A stretch of 64,000 nt of DNA. Origin: Amycolatopsis circi (GTDB taxonomy: Bacteria > Actinomycetota > Actinomycetes > Mycobacteriales > Pseudonocardiaceae). Below, piece after piece: positions 1-10,871 of this stretch (the stretch's first letter is position 1; every line of letters begins with the position of its first letter). The position numbers and the translations under genes are program-made. The notes beneath the pieces are model-generated. The model worked only from the letters and a program-made list of their open reading frames with translations. It had not been told where the DNA came from and ran no database searches. The DNA is taken from NCBI RefSeq assembly GCF_003385235.1, contig NZ_PQIA01000012.1, positions 1 through 64,000 of the forward strand. Reading direction: 5' to 3'.

Positions 1-144
1 CGGCTGACCGTCCTCGCCGGCCGTGCCGAGTACCGCGCGGTCGCCGAGGCTATGCAGATGCCGCGCGGCAGCGTGGGGCCCACCAGGGGCCGCTGCCTCG
101 ACTCGATGCGCGATCTGCTCGCAGGAGAAGGGGGCACCCGGTGA
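1..144 (+). CDS. Sigma-70 family RNA polymerase sigma factor, C-terminal end (partial)
   Basis: The gene enters from outside the window; only the last 47 codons are seen. They contain the end of sigma region 4, with the pattern AEAMQMPRGSVGPTRGRC followed by a short basic tail, which matches the recognition helix of ECF-like sigma factors that sit upstream of CHAT-protease genes in actinobacteria. The TGA stop overlaps the GTG start of the next gene by 3-4 nt (GTGA), so the two are probably translationally coupled. The rest of the factor, including region 2, cannot be judged. Confidence 0.75.
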   Translation, partial: RLTVLAGRAEYRAVAEAMQMPRGSVGPTRGRCLDSMRDLLAGEGGTR

Positions 145-626
145 GCGACAACATCGGCAGGCCGGGACACGGTCAAGCGATTCCGGACGACGAGGCCATT
201 CTGGCGGATATCGGCCGGTTTCTCGACGAGCTGGACCCGCCGCCGGACGACCTGGTGCAGCGGGTCCAGTTCGCGCTCGAACTCGAGAACCTCGACGTCG
301 AGGTCGCACGCTGGGAGCGGCTCGACGACCTCGCGGGCGTGCGCAGCACGGCGACCGGCACGATCACGTTCACCGTCAGCGACCTGACCGTGATGATCAA
401 CCTGACCAAAATCGGGAAGGTGCACCGGATCGACGGCTGGCTCGCGCCCGCGGGCGAGTACGACGTGGAGGTCCGGGTCGCCGATCACGGCACGTTCGCG
501 ACGGCGACCGACGAGGGCGGCCGGTTCGTGCTCGAACGCGTCCCCTGCGGAACCACGCAGATCCTCGTGCACCTCGGCGCCGGCGCGCACCGCCGCACCG
601 TCGTCACGCCGACCGTCGTGCTCTGA
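141..626 (+). CDS. Small hypothetical protein of sigma-CHAT locus
   Basis: The product is 161 aa and soluble, with no signal peptide or membrane segment. Residues 1-60 are acidic and helical. From about residue 65 the chain becomes beta-rich, with short strands around YDVEVRVADHG and GGRFVLERVPCG that resemble an Ig-like or carboxypeptidase-regulatory-like sandwich. No catalytic motif is visible. It overlaps the sigma factor stop and lies 53 nt before the CHAT gene, so it looks like the middle member of a three-gene unit. It could be an adaptor, substrate or regulator of the CHAT protease; the function is unknown. Confidence 0.8.
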   Translation: MSDNIGRPGHGQAIPDDEAILADIGRFLDELDPPPDDLVQRVQFALELENLDVEVARWERLDDLAGVRSTATGTITFTVSDLTVMINLTKIGKVHRIDGWLAPAGEYDVEVRVADHGTFATATDEGGRFVLERVPCGTTQILVHLGAGAHRRTVVTPTVVL

Positions 627-679
627 GAAACCCGGACGGGCGTTATGGAGAGTGGCGGAGGTGTGCTCCCATAGAGTCC

Positions 680-3268
680 GTGTCCGCGCCCGTCCATGAT
701 CGAACGATCGCGGCGGCGTCCGATCTGTACGCGCGCGGCCGGGCCGCCGCGTCCGACCAACGGCCCGGCGTCGCGGTGCGGTTGTTCCGCAGTGCGCTCA
801 CGCGGCTGGCACGCGTCGCCGAACCGCTGCCCGAGCACCTGGAACTGCAGGTGCGGGTGCTGGTGAGCCTTGGCGCGGCCGAGGCCGAGGTCGCCTCCAC
901 TGACGCCGGTCTCGCGCACCTGGAGACCGCGCGGCAGCTTCGCGACCGGCTCCCGGAGAACCAGGCCGTCCGCGAACTGGGGTTGTTGGTCACCGGCCAA
1001 CGCGCGGTGGTGCTGATGCGCGGCGGCCGGTTCAGCGAATCGCTTTCGGTGTACGACGCCGTCATGCCCGGAATCGAGGCCGAGTTCGACGACGCCCGCC
1101 GGACGCTGGTGATCATGCTCCTGAACCGCGCCCTCGTGCACATGGCGCTGAACCAGCCGAACGCGGCGCAGGCCGATCTCGAGCGCGCGCTCGGTTTCGC
1201 CCGCGAAAACGGGCACACCCGGCTCGAAGGCAAGATCCGGCAGAACCTCGGCGACCACGCGCAGCTCATCGGCGACGTTCCGCAGGCGCTGTCCAGCTAC
1301 GAACAAGCCGCGCGGATCCTCGTCACCGAATCGCCCGGTTCGATCCCGCTGATCCGGCTCGACCAGGCCCGCGCGCTGCTTACCGCAGGCCTCGCCGACG
1401 AGGCGGGCAGGCACCTCGACGAAGCGCTGCCGGCGTTGCGCGCCAACGGATCCGGCCAGCACATCGCGGAAGCGGAGGTCACGCGCGCCGCGGCCGCGTT
1501 GCTGGAAGGCGATTTCGCGTTGGCGCGAAAGTCCGCTTCCGACGCGCGCCGCCGATTTCTTCGCCGCGGCAACCGGACATGGGCCGAGATCGCCGGTCTG
1601 GCCCGGTTTCGCGCGGAAGCACAACAGGTGCTGTCGGCCCGCGAAGGCCGGTCTACCTCGCGGTTGCCCGCCGAACTCGTCTCCATCGCCGAACGGCTGG
1701 CCGCGCTCGGGCTGCGCGACGAGGCAGCGGTCGCCCGGCTCTTCGCGGTCCGATTGCTGATCCGCCGCAAGGAAATCGCCGAAGCCTCGCTCGTTCTCAA
1801 GCACGTGCCCGCCCCGCGCGTGACGTCGCCGGTCGACCATCGGATGCTGTTCCGGTTGTGCCGGGCGGAACTGGCCGTCGCCGAGGACCGGCCGCGCGCC
1901 GCACTCGCGCAGGCCCGCGCCGGACTGCGCGAACTCGGCACGATCCGCGACCGGATGGGCGGCCTGGACCTGTTGTGCGGCACGGCCGTGCACGGCGAGG
2001 AACTCGGCAGGCTGGCGATGCGGCTCGTGCTGCGGCGCGCGCGGCGGAACGCGGCGGGCGCGCGGCGGATGTTCGCGTGGCTCGAACGCACCCGGGCGCA
2101 GGTTTACCGGTACGAACCGCTGCCGGTGATCGAGGATCCGGTGCTGGCCAAGCACATCAACGAAATGCGGCACGTCCAGCGCACCATTCAGCGCACCCGG
2201 CTGGAGGGCGAGCCGGTGAAGGTGCTGGAGCAGCGGTACGCCGAACTGCAGCGCGAGGCGAGCAGGCTCGGCTGGTACACGAGCCAGTGGGGCCGCCCTC
2301 GTCCGGTCGCGACGCCCGACGAGGTCGTCGCCGCGCTTGGCGAACGCGTGCTGGTGAGTTTGGTGCCGTACAAAAATCAGCTGTACTCGGTGGTCGTCGA
2401 CCGCGGCACGTTCCGGCTTCTCAAACTGGGTCCGCTGGACGACATCGTCGAGACCGCGACCCAGCTGCACGCCGACCTCGACGCACTCGCGCCGGACCAC
2501 CTGCCGCCGATGCTGGCCGAGACGGTGTCCGCGTCCGCGCGCCGCCGGGCGGAGAAGCTCGACGCGCTGATTTCCGCCTCGCTGGTGAAGACTCTCGACG
2601 ATCGCGAGCTGGTGATCGTCCCGATCGGACAGTTGTACGCGATGCCGTGGGGCGCGTTGCCGTCGTTGCGCGGGCATCCGGTGTCGATCGCTCCGTCGGC
2701 GACCGCGTGGATCACCGCGAAACGTCCGGCGGAGGACGGACCCGTGCTGCTCGCGGGCGGGCCTGGCGTGCCGGGCGCGGTCGGCGAGGTGAGCAAGCTG
2801 CGCTCGGTTTACCCGGACGCGCAACTGGTCGAGGGCGACGCCGCGACGAGCGCCACGGTCCTGACCGCGCTGGACGGAACCAGCCTGGCGCACCTGGTCG
2901 CACACGGCGCGCACGAGCCGGCGAACGCGCTGTTCTCCCGCGTGGAGCTGGTGGACGGCCCGCTGTTCGCACACGAGACGACGCGGCTGGTGAACCCGCC
3001 GGAGCGCGTGGTGCTGGCCGCGTGCGAGCTGGCGATGAGCCACATCCGGCCGGGCGAGGAAGCGCTGGGCTTCGCCGGGACGCTGCTGGCGAGCGGTTCG
3101 AAGACGGTCATCGGCGCGGTGGCACGAGTCGGCGACCGGGCCGCGGCGGACACGATGGCGGACCTGCACCGGCGGCTCGCCGAGGGGACGTCACCCGCGC
3201 TGGCACTGGCCGAAGCGGTGGCAGTGGACCCGATGCGGCGGCCGTTCGTATGCCTCGGAGCTGGCTGA
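680..3268 (+). CDS. TPR-repeat CHAT domain protein (caspase-like cysteine protease)
   Basis: The likely GTG start at 680 gives 862 aa; an upstream extension has no homologous look. Residues about 20-500 are alpha-helical TPR-like repeats rich in Ala, Leu and Arg. The C-terminal 300 residues are a CHAT domain. The caspase-type dyad is visible as His742 in HLVAHGAHE and Cys782 in VVLAACELA, followed by the typical GFAGTLLASG stretch. CHAT domains cut after basic or specific residues and often act in signalling or cell-death systems. The gene follows the sigma factor and the small protein on the same strand. Known members include Csx29/TPR-CHAT, but no CRISPR genes are present here. Substrate unknown. 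Confidence 0.9.
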   Translation: MSAPVHDRTIAAASDLYARGRAAASDQRPGVAVRLFRSALTRLARVAEPLPEHLELQVRVLVSLGAAEAEVASTDAGLAHLETARQLRDRLPENQAVRELGLLVTGQRAVVLMRGGRFSESLSVYDAVMPGIEAEFDDARRTLVIMLLNRALVHMALNQPNAAQADLERALGFARENGHTRLEGKIRQNLGDHAQLIGDVPQALSSYEQAARILVTESPGSIPLIRLDQARALLTAGLADEAGRHLDEALPALRANGSGQHIAEAEVTRAAAALLEGDFALARKSASDARRRFLRRGNRTWAEIAGLARFRAEAQQVLSAREGRSTSRLPAELVSIAERLAALGLRDEAAVARLFAVRLLIRRKEIAEASLVLKHVPAPRVTSPVDHRMLFRLCRAELAVAEDRPRAALAQARAGLRELGTIRDRMGGLDLLCGTAVHGEELGRLAMRLVLRRARRNAAGARRMFAWLERTRAQVYRYEPLPVIEDPVLAKHINEMRHVQRTIQRTRLEGEPVKVLEQRYAELQREASRLGWYTSQWGRPRPVATPDEVVAALGERVLVSLVPYKNQLYSVVVDRGTFRLLKLGPLDDIVETATQLHADLDALAPDHLPPMLAETVSASARRRAEKLDALISASLVKTLDDRELVIVPIGQLYAMPWGALPSLRGHPVSIAPSATAWITAKRPAEDGPVLLAGGPGVPGAVGEVSKLRSVYPDAQLVEGDAATSATVLTALDGTSLAHLVAHGAHEPANALFSRVELVDGPLFAHETTRLVNPPERVVLAACELAMSHIRPGEEALGFAGTLLASGSKTVIGAVARVGDRAAADTMADLHRRLAEGTSPALALAEAVAVDPMRRPFVCLGAG

Positions 3269-3273
3269 GCGGT

Positions 3274-3422
3274 GCGGCTGGGCGTCGTGAGTGGCAATCG
3301 CGGTTAGAACCGGGATTGCCGCGCACGAGGTTGGTACGGAAGGCGCGCGGCGGCCAGCTTGCGGTGCGCGGCTGGGTGTCGTGAGTGGCGGCGCCGGTTA
3401 GAACCGGGATTGCCACTCACGA
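3274..3422. repeat. Two tandem copies of a dispersed-type palindromic repeat
   Basis: Two related units begin at 3274 and 3368 (offset 94 bp), each opening with GCGGCTGGG(C/T)GTCGTGAGTGGC and carrying GGTTAGAACCGGGATTGCC. The first folds as 3292-3320 (GGCAATC...GATTGCC). The second has perfect 11-bp outer arms, 3379-3389 against 3412-3422 (TCGTGAGTGGC), with an inner CCGGTT/AACCGG pair at 3394-3407. It lies between the convergent CHAT and deacetylase genes, so it may act as a bidirectional terminator. The duplicated unit is more than a simple terminator needs. Confidence 0.75.
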
Positions 3423-3443
3423 GCGGGCGGGCGGCGTGGCGGG

Positions 3444-4202
3444 TCAGCCCAGGAAGTCGGCCAGCGGGACTGGCGTCAAACCGTCCTTCTTGGCCTGGGC
3501 GATGAACGCTTCGTAGTCTTCCTTGAACGTCTTGCGGAAGTGCATCAGCACGATGTCGCCCGGCCGGAGCTTGTCGCCCGACTGGAACTGGACGACTCCG
3601 TCGTTGACCGACGCGGTCCACAGCACCGACGCGCGCATCCCGCACTCCGCGGCGGCCTTCAGCGTGTTCTGGTCGTAGTTGCCGAACGGCGGGCGGAACA
3701 GCGTCGGGCGGATGCCGAGCGACTTCTGGAAGTCGTCGGCGTCGTCGCAGATTTCCTTCTTCTGGAAGTCCAGCGGTTTGCCCTTGAGGTTCGGGTGGTT
3801 GACCGTGTGGTCGCCGAGCACGGCGCCGGTCGAGTCCAGGATGGCCTTGAAGTACGCCTCGTGGCCCTTCACGTACCGGTTGTTCAGGAACAGCACCGGA
3901 TGCCCGCCGGACTGCTGGATCAGGCTCTGCGCCGACGGGTCCTTCACCGCGCCGTCGTCCATGGTGATGAAGACGTACGGTTTGTCGGTCTGGATGCGGC
4001 GGACCTGGCCGACCTTGCCGTCCTGGATCGGCGGGGCCTTCTGCTGCACGGTGCCGAACGGGTACGGCCCGGGCGGCGGGCCCGGCTTCGCGGCACCGGG
4101 CGCGGGGTTCGCCTGTTCCGGGGGTTGACTCGAGTCAGGACTGGAGCACGCCGACAGCACGAGCAAACCGGCCAATGCCGCCGCCAGCCACCGCTTCGCC
4201 AT
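3444..4202 (-). CDS. Polysaccharide deacetylase (NodB domain) lipoprotein
   Basis: The 252-aa product has a lipoprotein signal peptide with lipobox LSAC (Cys19), then a Pro-rich linker to about residue 60. The NodB domain follows, with motif 1 as TMDDG (Asp82/83), motif 2 as HTVNH (metal-binding His132 and His136), the RPPFG substrate motif, and a late LMH motif. These support a metal-dependent carbohydrate esterase family 4 enzyme that removes acetyl groups from cell-wall or extracellular glycans. The Phe of the usual TFDDG is Met here. RBS GGAAAGGAAG precedes the ATG at 4202. Confidence 0.9.
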   Translation of the reverse strand: MAKRWLAAALAGLLVLSACSSPDSSQPPEQANPAPGAAKPGPPPGPYPFGTVQQKAPPIQDGKVGQVRRIQTDKPYVFITMDDGAVKDPSAQSLIQQSGGHPVLFLNNRYVKGHEAYFKAILDSTGAVLGDHTVNHPNLKGKPLDFQKKEICDDADDFQKSLGIRPTLFRPPFGNYDQNTLKAAAECGMRASVLWTASVNDGVVQFQSGDKLRPGDIVLMHFRKTFKEDYEAFIAQAKKDGLTPVPLADFLG

Positions 4203-4287
4203 GCTGCTTCCTTTCCCTCGGGGTCACCTGAGGGGATGACGTCCGTGCTCCGGCCTGAGTTGATCGTTGTGGTGCAACCCACCCCCG

Positions 4288-4734
4288 TCAGGCAGCGCGA
4301 TCGCCCGCTTTGGCCAGATGTGTGGCCAAAAATCCGATCACGCTGCGCAATGTCGCGAGGGCGAGGGGACCCGTTCCGGGGGTGCGTTCGGTGAACGAAC
4401 CCGCCCACCTGAGGTCCGTGCCGCCGTCGGCGTTCGGGGTAAAGGTTACTTCCGCACGATAGTCGCGGACCGGGCTGAAACCGTCGAATGTGTAGACGTG
4501 CCGTCGATCCGGTACGTATTCGAGCGTCCGCTCGCGGGCCAGAACCGGCCACAATCCGACTTCCCGGACAGCGCCGACGCGGCCGTCGTCGCCGAGCGTC
4601 GCCCACCGGGATTGCCACACCAGCGGGCGCGCCCACGTCGACCAGAGCGTCCCGTCGCTTTCCAGCCGGAACAGCACTGGTGGCGGCGCACTGCTGACCC
4701 GGTTGACCTCGAACGAGTACCTGCGACCCGGCAT
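4288..4734 (-). CDS. SRPBCC family protein
   Basis: The 148-aa protein has the pattern of a START/Bet v1-like (SRPBCC) fold: an N-terminal strand RYSFEVNRVSSAPPPVLFRL, a central VREVGLWPVLARERTLEYVPDRRHVYT stretch read as alternating strands, and a long C-terminal helix. The start at 4734 is chosen over an upstream ATG at 4770 because GAGGAGC lies 6 nt before it. Such proteins bind hydrophobic ligands or act as cyclase-like enzymes; the ligand here is unknown. It diverges from the FUSC transporter gene. Confidence 0.75.
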   Translation of the reverse strand: MPGRRYSFEVNRVSSAPPPVLFRLESDGTLWSTWARPLVWQSRWATLGDDGRVGAVREVGLWPVLARERTLEYVPDRRHVYTFDGFSPVRDYRAEVTFTPNADGGTDLRWAGSFTERTPGTGPLALATLRSVIGFLATHLAKAGDRAA

Positions 4735-4808
4735 GAAAGCTCCTCGCACACGTTGTTGACCGTGCGACAAATCAATCCCGGACGGCCCCGGTAGGTCAAG
4801 ATGGTGCG

Positions 4809-6767
4809 GTGAGCCGCCCCGACTTCGCCGCGCCGCACTGGCTGACGCAGCTTCTGCGTTCCAAACCTGTTCCCATTCCGTGGAACATGGTCGCTCGCGC
4901 GGTGGTCGCCTTGGCTACTCCGCTGGCGGTCGCGTACGCGGCGGGCGACATCGCGGTGGGCGCGCTGATCTCCACCGGCGCGCTGCCGACCGTGCTGTCC
5001 GAGGCCGCCGGGGCCTACCGCTACCGCGCGCGCCGGCTGGGCGGGGCGACGTTCGCGGCCGCGGTCGGGTACCTCGTCGGGCTGCTGACCGGCGGCATGC
5101 CCGCCTGGTCGATCCCGGCGATCGTGGTCGTAGCGGCGGTTTCCGCGCTCATCAGCGCGGCGGGCAGCAACGCGTCGGTGGCCGGATTGCAGATGTTCGT
5201 CTTCTGCGTGCTCGGCACCGCGCAGCACGCGACCGGCGTACGCACCGAAGTGCTCTTCGGCCTCTTCTGCGCGGGCGCTGGCTGGGGCCTGCTGGTCGCG
5301 CTCGGCACCTGGACGCTCCGCGCGACGAGCCCGGAACGCACTGCCGTCGCGCAGGTCTACATCGAACTCGCGGCGATGCTGTCGGCTGAGGACGAACCGA
5401 CTTCGCGGGTCGCGCGCCATCAGCTGACCACCGCGATGAGCACGGCGTACGACCGGCTGCTGGTCGCGCGCTCCTGGCTGTCCGGCCGAGACGCGACGTA
5501 TCGACGGCTGCTGAACCGGCTGTCCGCGACGACTCCCGCGGTCGAGGCGTCGGTCGCGATGGTCAACGCCGGACAGCGCGCGCCGGACGAGGTCATCGAC
5601 TACCTGACGCGGGTGGCGGCGTCGGTGCTCGCGAGCCAGCCGCTGCCGCCCGCACCGGAGCTGGCGGACGAGAATGCCGACGCGGTGGCCAGCGCGCTGT
5701 ACGCCGGGCTGGCGCGGATCGGGAAGCTCGACGACCGCAAGCGCCGCAAGAAGGTCTCGCTGCTGCGCCGCGTGCGCGAGTGGGCGAGCGGGCTCTCCGG
5801 ACCGCTTACCTGGCTGGCGACGCTGCGGCTCACGGTGTGCGTCGCGGTCGCCGAAGTGGTGGCGCTGATGGTGCCGTTCGAGCGGTCGTACTGGATCACG
5901 CTCACCGTCGGCGTGGTGCTGAAACCGGACTTCGGCTCGGTGTTCGGCCGCGCGGTGCTGCGCGGAATGGGCACGGTCGCGGGAGTCGGGATCGGTGCGG
6001 TGGTGCTCGCCTTCGGCGCGCGCGGCTGGGTATTGGTGGTGCTGATCGCGGTGTTCGCCGGCGGGGCCGCGGTGGGGAAGGTGCGCAATTACGGGATGCT
6101 CGGCACCTTCGTGACGCCGCTGATCATCCTGCAGATGGACCTCGCCAACACCGGCAGCTGGACCGTCGTGCTGGCTCGGCTGGTCGACACCGTGATCGGC
6201 TGTGTGATCGTGCTCGTCGTCGGCTATCTGCTGTGGCCGGGTTCGCGGCGGCCGACCGTCGGCGGACGGCTGGCGGACAGTTTCGACTCGGTCGCCAAGT
6301 ACGTCCGCACCGCGATGGTGCTGAACTCGACCGGTGAATCGCGGCTCGCCCGTTCACGCGCCCGGCGCGGGGCGTACCGCGCGCTCGCGGACCTGCGGAC
6401 GGCGTTTCAGCAGGTGATCGTGGAGCCGTCCCCGGCGGGTCGGCAGGCGGTGGCGTGGTGGCCGGTGATCGCGGGGCTGGAGCGGGTGACCGACGCGGTG
6501 ACCGAGGTCGGCGTGACGATCGGGGAGGGCGCGCCGGCTCCGTCGCCAGCGGACATCGAGTTGCTCACGGATGCGTTGGCGGAGCTGGCTTCCGCGGTCC
6601 GCGAGCAGCGGGACCCGGATTCGGTGCCGATGCCGGACAACCCGCGGCTCGCCGGGGTGGTGGACCAGCTCGGGTCGACCTTCGACGCGGTGCGCGGCCC
6701 GGACCTGGTGGAACGGTCGCCGCTGCGGCTGGTGCGCCGGTTCCTGCCGTATCACCGGCGCACCTGA
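4809..6767 (+). CDS. FUSC family membrane protein
   Basis: The product is 652 aa with two membrane blocks. The N-terminal half (about residues 20-175) and the segment around residues 340-480 each hold several hydrophobic helices, separated and followed by soluble helical regions. The block SYWITLTVGVVLKPDFG is typical of the FUSC/aromatic acid exporter-like family, related to fusaric acid resistance proteins and AaeB. It probably exports aromatic or lipophilic compounds across the plasma membrane, though substrates in actinobacteria are mostly unknown. GTG start. Confidence 0.88.
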   Translation: MSRPDFAAPHWLTQLLRSKPVPIPWNMVARAVVALATPLAVAYAAGDIAVGALISTGALPTVLSEAAGAYRYRARRLGGATFAAAVGYLVGLLTGGMPAWSIPAIVVVAAVSALISAAGSNASVAGLQMFVFCVLGTAQHATGVRTEVLFGLFCAGAGWGLLVALGTWTLRATSPERTAVAQVYIELAAMLSAEDEPTSRVARHQLTTAMSTAYDRLLVARSWLSGRDATYRRLLNRLSATTPAVEASVAMVNAGQRAPDEVIDYLTRVAASVLASQPLPPAPELADENADAVASALYAGLARIGKLDDRKRRKKVSLLRRVREWASGLSGPLTWLATLRLTVCVAVAEVVALMVPFERSYWITLTVGVVLKPDFGSVFGRAVLRGMGTVAGVGIGAVVLAFGARGWVLVVLIAVFAGGAAVGKVRNYGMLGTFVTPLIILQMDLANTGSWTVVLARLVDTVIGCVIVLVVGYLLWPGSRRPTVGGRLADSFDSVAKYVRTAMVLNSTGESRLARSRARRGAYRALADLRTAFQQVIVEPSPAGRQAVAWWPVIAGLERVTDAVTEVGVTIGEGAPAPSPADIELLTDALAELASAVREQRDPDSVPMPDNPRLAGVVDQLGSTFDAVRGPDLVERSPLRLVRRFLPYHRRT

Positions 6768-6793
6768 GCCGCGACCCTGCGGTAGCGGAAGTC

Positions 6794-6842
6794 CGTGAGG
6801 GGAACCCTGAGGGAATCAGAGTCCCTCAGGGTGGCCCTCACG
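6794..6842. repeat. 49-nt dispersed palindrome, copy 1
   Basis: Arms CGTGAGGGGAACCCTGAGGG.. and its complement flank a 7-nt loop ATCAGAG. Each arm is 21 nt; two mismatches (GG at 6833-6834 in place of TC) interrupt the outer stem. The same 49-nt sequence occurs without mismatches at 39301-39349. It lies between the FUSC gene and the convergent antitoxin-like gene, so it may terminate both. Being present twice 32 kb apart, it is also a dispersed repeat. Confidence 0.85.
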
Positions 6843-6886
6843 AACCTTGGCATGGCGCACCCGGGCCCAACCTGGAGGCGGAGCGG

Positions 6887-7132
6887 TTACTGCTGGCCGC
6901 CCTCGGGCTTCGGGCCGTCTTCGGGCTTCTCGCCGCCCTCTTCGTTCTTGCCGGTGACCTTGCCGAGCAGGTCCTTCGCCTTGTCCACGCCGCCGTCGAT
7001 CTGCGAGTCGTGGCCGCTGACCTTGGACTTCGCGAATTCAGCGGCCTTCTCGAGACCCTGCTCGAGCTTGCCGCTGTTCTCGCGCAGCGCCTCGGTCGCC
7101 TTGTTCTTGATCTCGTCGAAGTTGATGCCCAT
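6887..7132 (-). CDS. MT0933-type antitoxin-like protein
   Basis: The 81-aa, Lys/Glu-rich hydrophilic protein begins MGINFDEIKNKA and has helices rich in AEALRENSGKLEQGLEKAAEFA, then a disordered Gly/Glu/Pro tail. This layout matches the MT0933/Rv0909-like antitoxin family (PF14013), which is very common in actinobacteria. No toxin gene is adjacent: the neighbours are FUSC and prephenate dehydrogenase. It may be a stress protein rather than a true antitoxin. RBS GGGGAGG lies 6 nt before the ATG. Confidence 0.8.
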   Translation of the reverse strand: MGINFDEIKNKATEALRENSGKLEQGLEKAAEFAKSKVSGHDSQIDGGVDKAKDLLGKVTGKNEEGGEKPEDGPKPEGGQQ

Positions 7133-7197
7133 CGAATGCCTCCCCGGGGTTGGGTTTGAGAGGCTTCAATCGTCACACACCAGGCGTTCCAGGCAAG

Positions 7198-8166
7198 TCA
7201 AGACACTTCACCGAGTGCGACCGCTCCGTCCAGTCCGGTGATCCGGCCGCCGCGTTCGCCGAGCGCGACGAGTCCTTCGCGGGCGTCGGCGGCAGTGAGG
7301 TCGATGCGGACGCCGGACCGCGCCGCGTCGCGCGCCGCTTCCAAGGCCAACGCGCCTTCGTGACCTGCGTTGATCGTCGCGGCCAGGCCGCCGGTGGACG
7401 CGAGCGAACCGCGAGCGGCTCCCAACCGGCCGAGGGCGTCGTCGACGATCGGGAGCAGGGCGTCGCGGTTGCCTTCGGTCATGGCGCGCACGAGGTCCGG
7501 CGACGACCCGGCCACGCGGGTGCCGTCGCGGAACGAGCCGGCGGCCAGCGACATCGCGAGCGGGCCGCCCTGTGCGCCGACCGAGGCGAGGATCGCGGCG
7601 AACAGGTGCGGCAGGTGCGAGATCCGGGCGACTGTCTCGTCGTGCGAATCGGCGGGCAGCGGAATGGCGTGCGCGCCGACGTCCAGGACAAGTCGGGCGA
7701 CCTCGGACCAAGCCGTCAGGTCGGTTTCCTCTTCGACGCCGACGACCCACGCCGCCTGACGGAACAGCATGGTGTCCCCGGCCAGCCAGCCGGAGTGCGA
7801 GGTGCCCGCCATCGGGTGCCCGCCGACGTAGCGCGTGTACGGCGCGCGCCTGCGGACCGCGTCGAGCATCGGGCCCTTCACGCTGACCACGTCGGTGAGG
7901 ATGCAGTGCGACGCGTGTTGCGCGACCTGCCGCAGCAGGTTCTCCACGGCGGGCAGCGGCACCGCGAGGACCACGATCGCGTCCGCGGCCGCAGCCCGCT
8001 GTAGTGCGGCTTCGGCGTCGGTGGTGACGTCGTAGCCGCCGCGGCTCGCCGCGTCAGCGTCCACTTCGGACACTGTGGTTCCCCAGACGGTCCTGCCGCT
8101 CGCCGCGGCGGCTCGCAGCAGGGAACCGCCGATGAGCCCGAGCCCGATTACGCATACGTCTCGCAC
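7198..8166 (-). CDS. tyrA: Prephenate dehydrogenase
   Basis: The 322-aa enzyme oxidatively decarboxylates prephenate to 4-hydroxyphenylpyruvate in tyrosine synthesis. The N-terminal Rossmann motif is GLGLIGG (about residues 8-14), and the prephenate-binding signature GGHPMAGTSHSGW is present in the middle, as is the ISHLPH helix. There is no fused chorismate mutase or ACT domain. GTG start at 8166. It is separated by 29 nt from the stop of the upstream flavin enzyme on the same strand, which is unrelated in pathway. Confidence 0.92.
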   Translation of the reverse strand: MRDVCVIGLGLIGGSLLRAAAASGRTVWGTTVSEVDADAASRGGYDVTTDAEAALQRAAAADAIVVLAVPLPAVENLLRQVAQHASHCILTDVVSVKGPMLDAVRRRAPYTRYVGGHPMAGTSHSGWLAGDTMLFRQAAWVVGVEEETDLTAWSEVARLVLDVGAHAIPLPADSHDETVARISHLPHLFAAILASVGAQGGPLAMSLAAGSFRDGTRVAGSSPDLVRAMTEGNRDALLPIVDDALGRLGAARGSLASTGGLAATINAGHEGALALEAARDAARSGVRIDLTAADAREGLVALGERGGRITGLDGAVALGEVS

Positions 8167-8195
8167 GGGGCCATCCTGCCAGTGCGCGCAAGCGG

Positions 8196-10799
<2,604 letters not shown>

Positions 10800-10871
10800 T
10801 CACCCGCGGCGGGGACAAAACGGGTCGATCGGCTCGGCGAAGAGGATCAAGATGGAGGGGTGGATCCGGTT

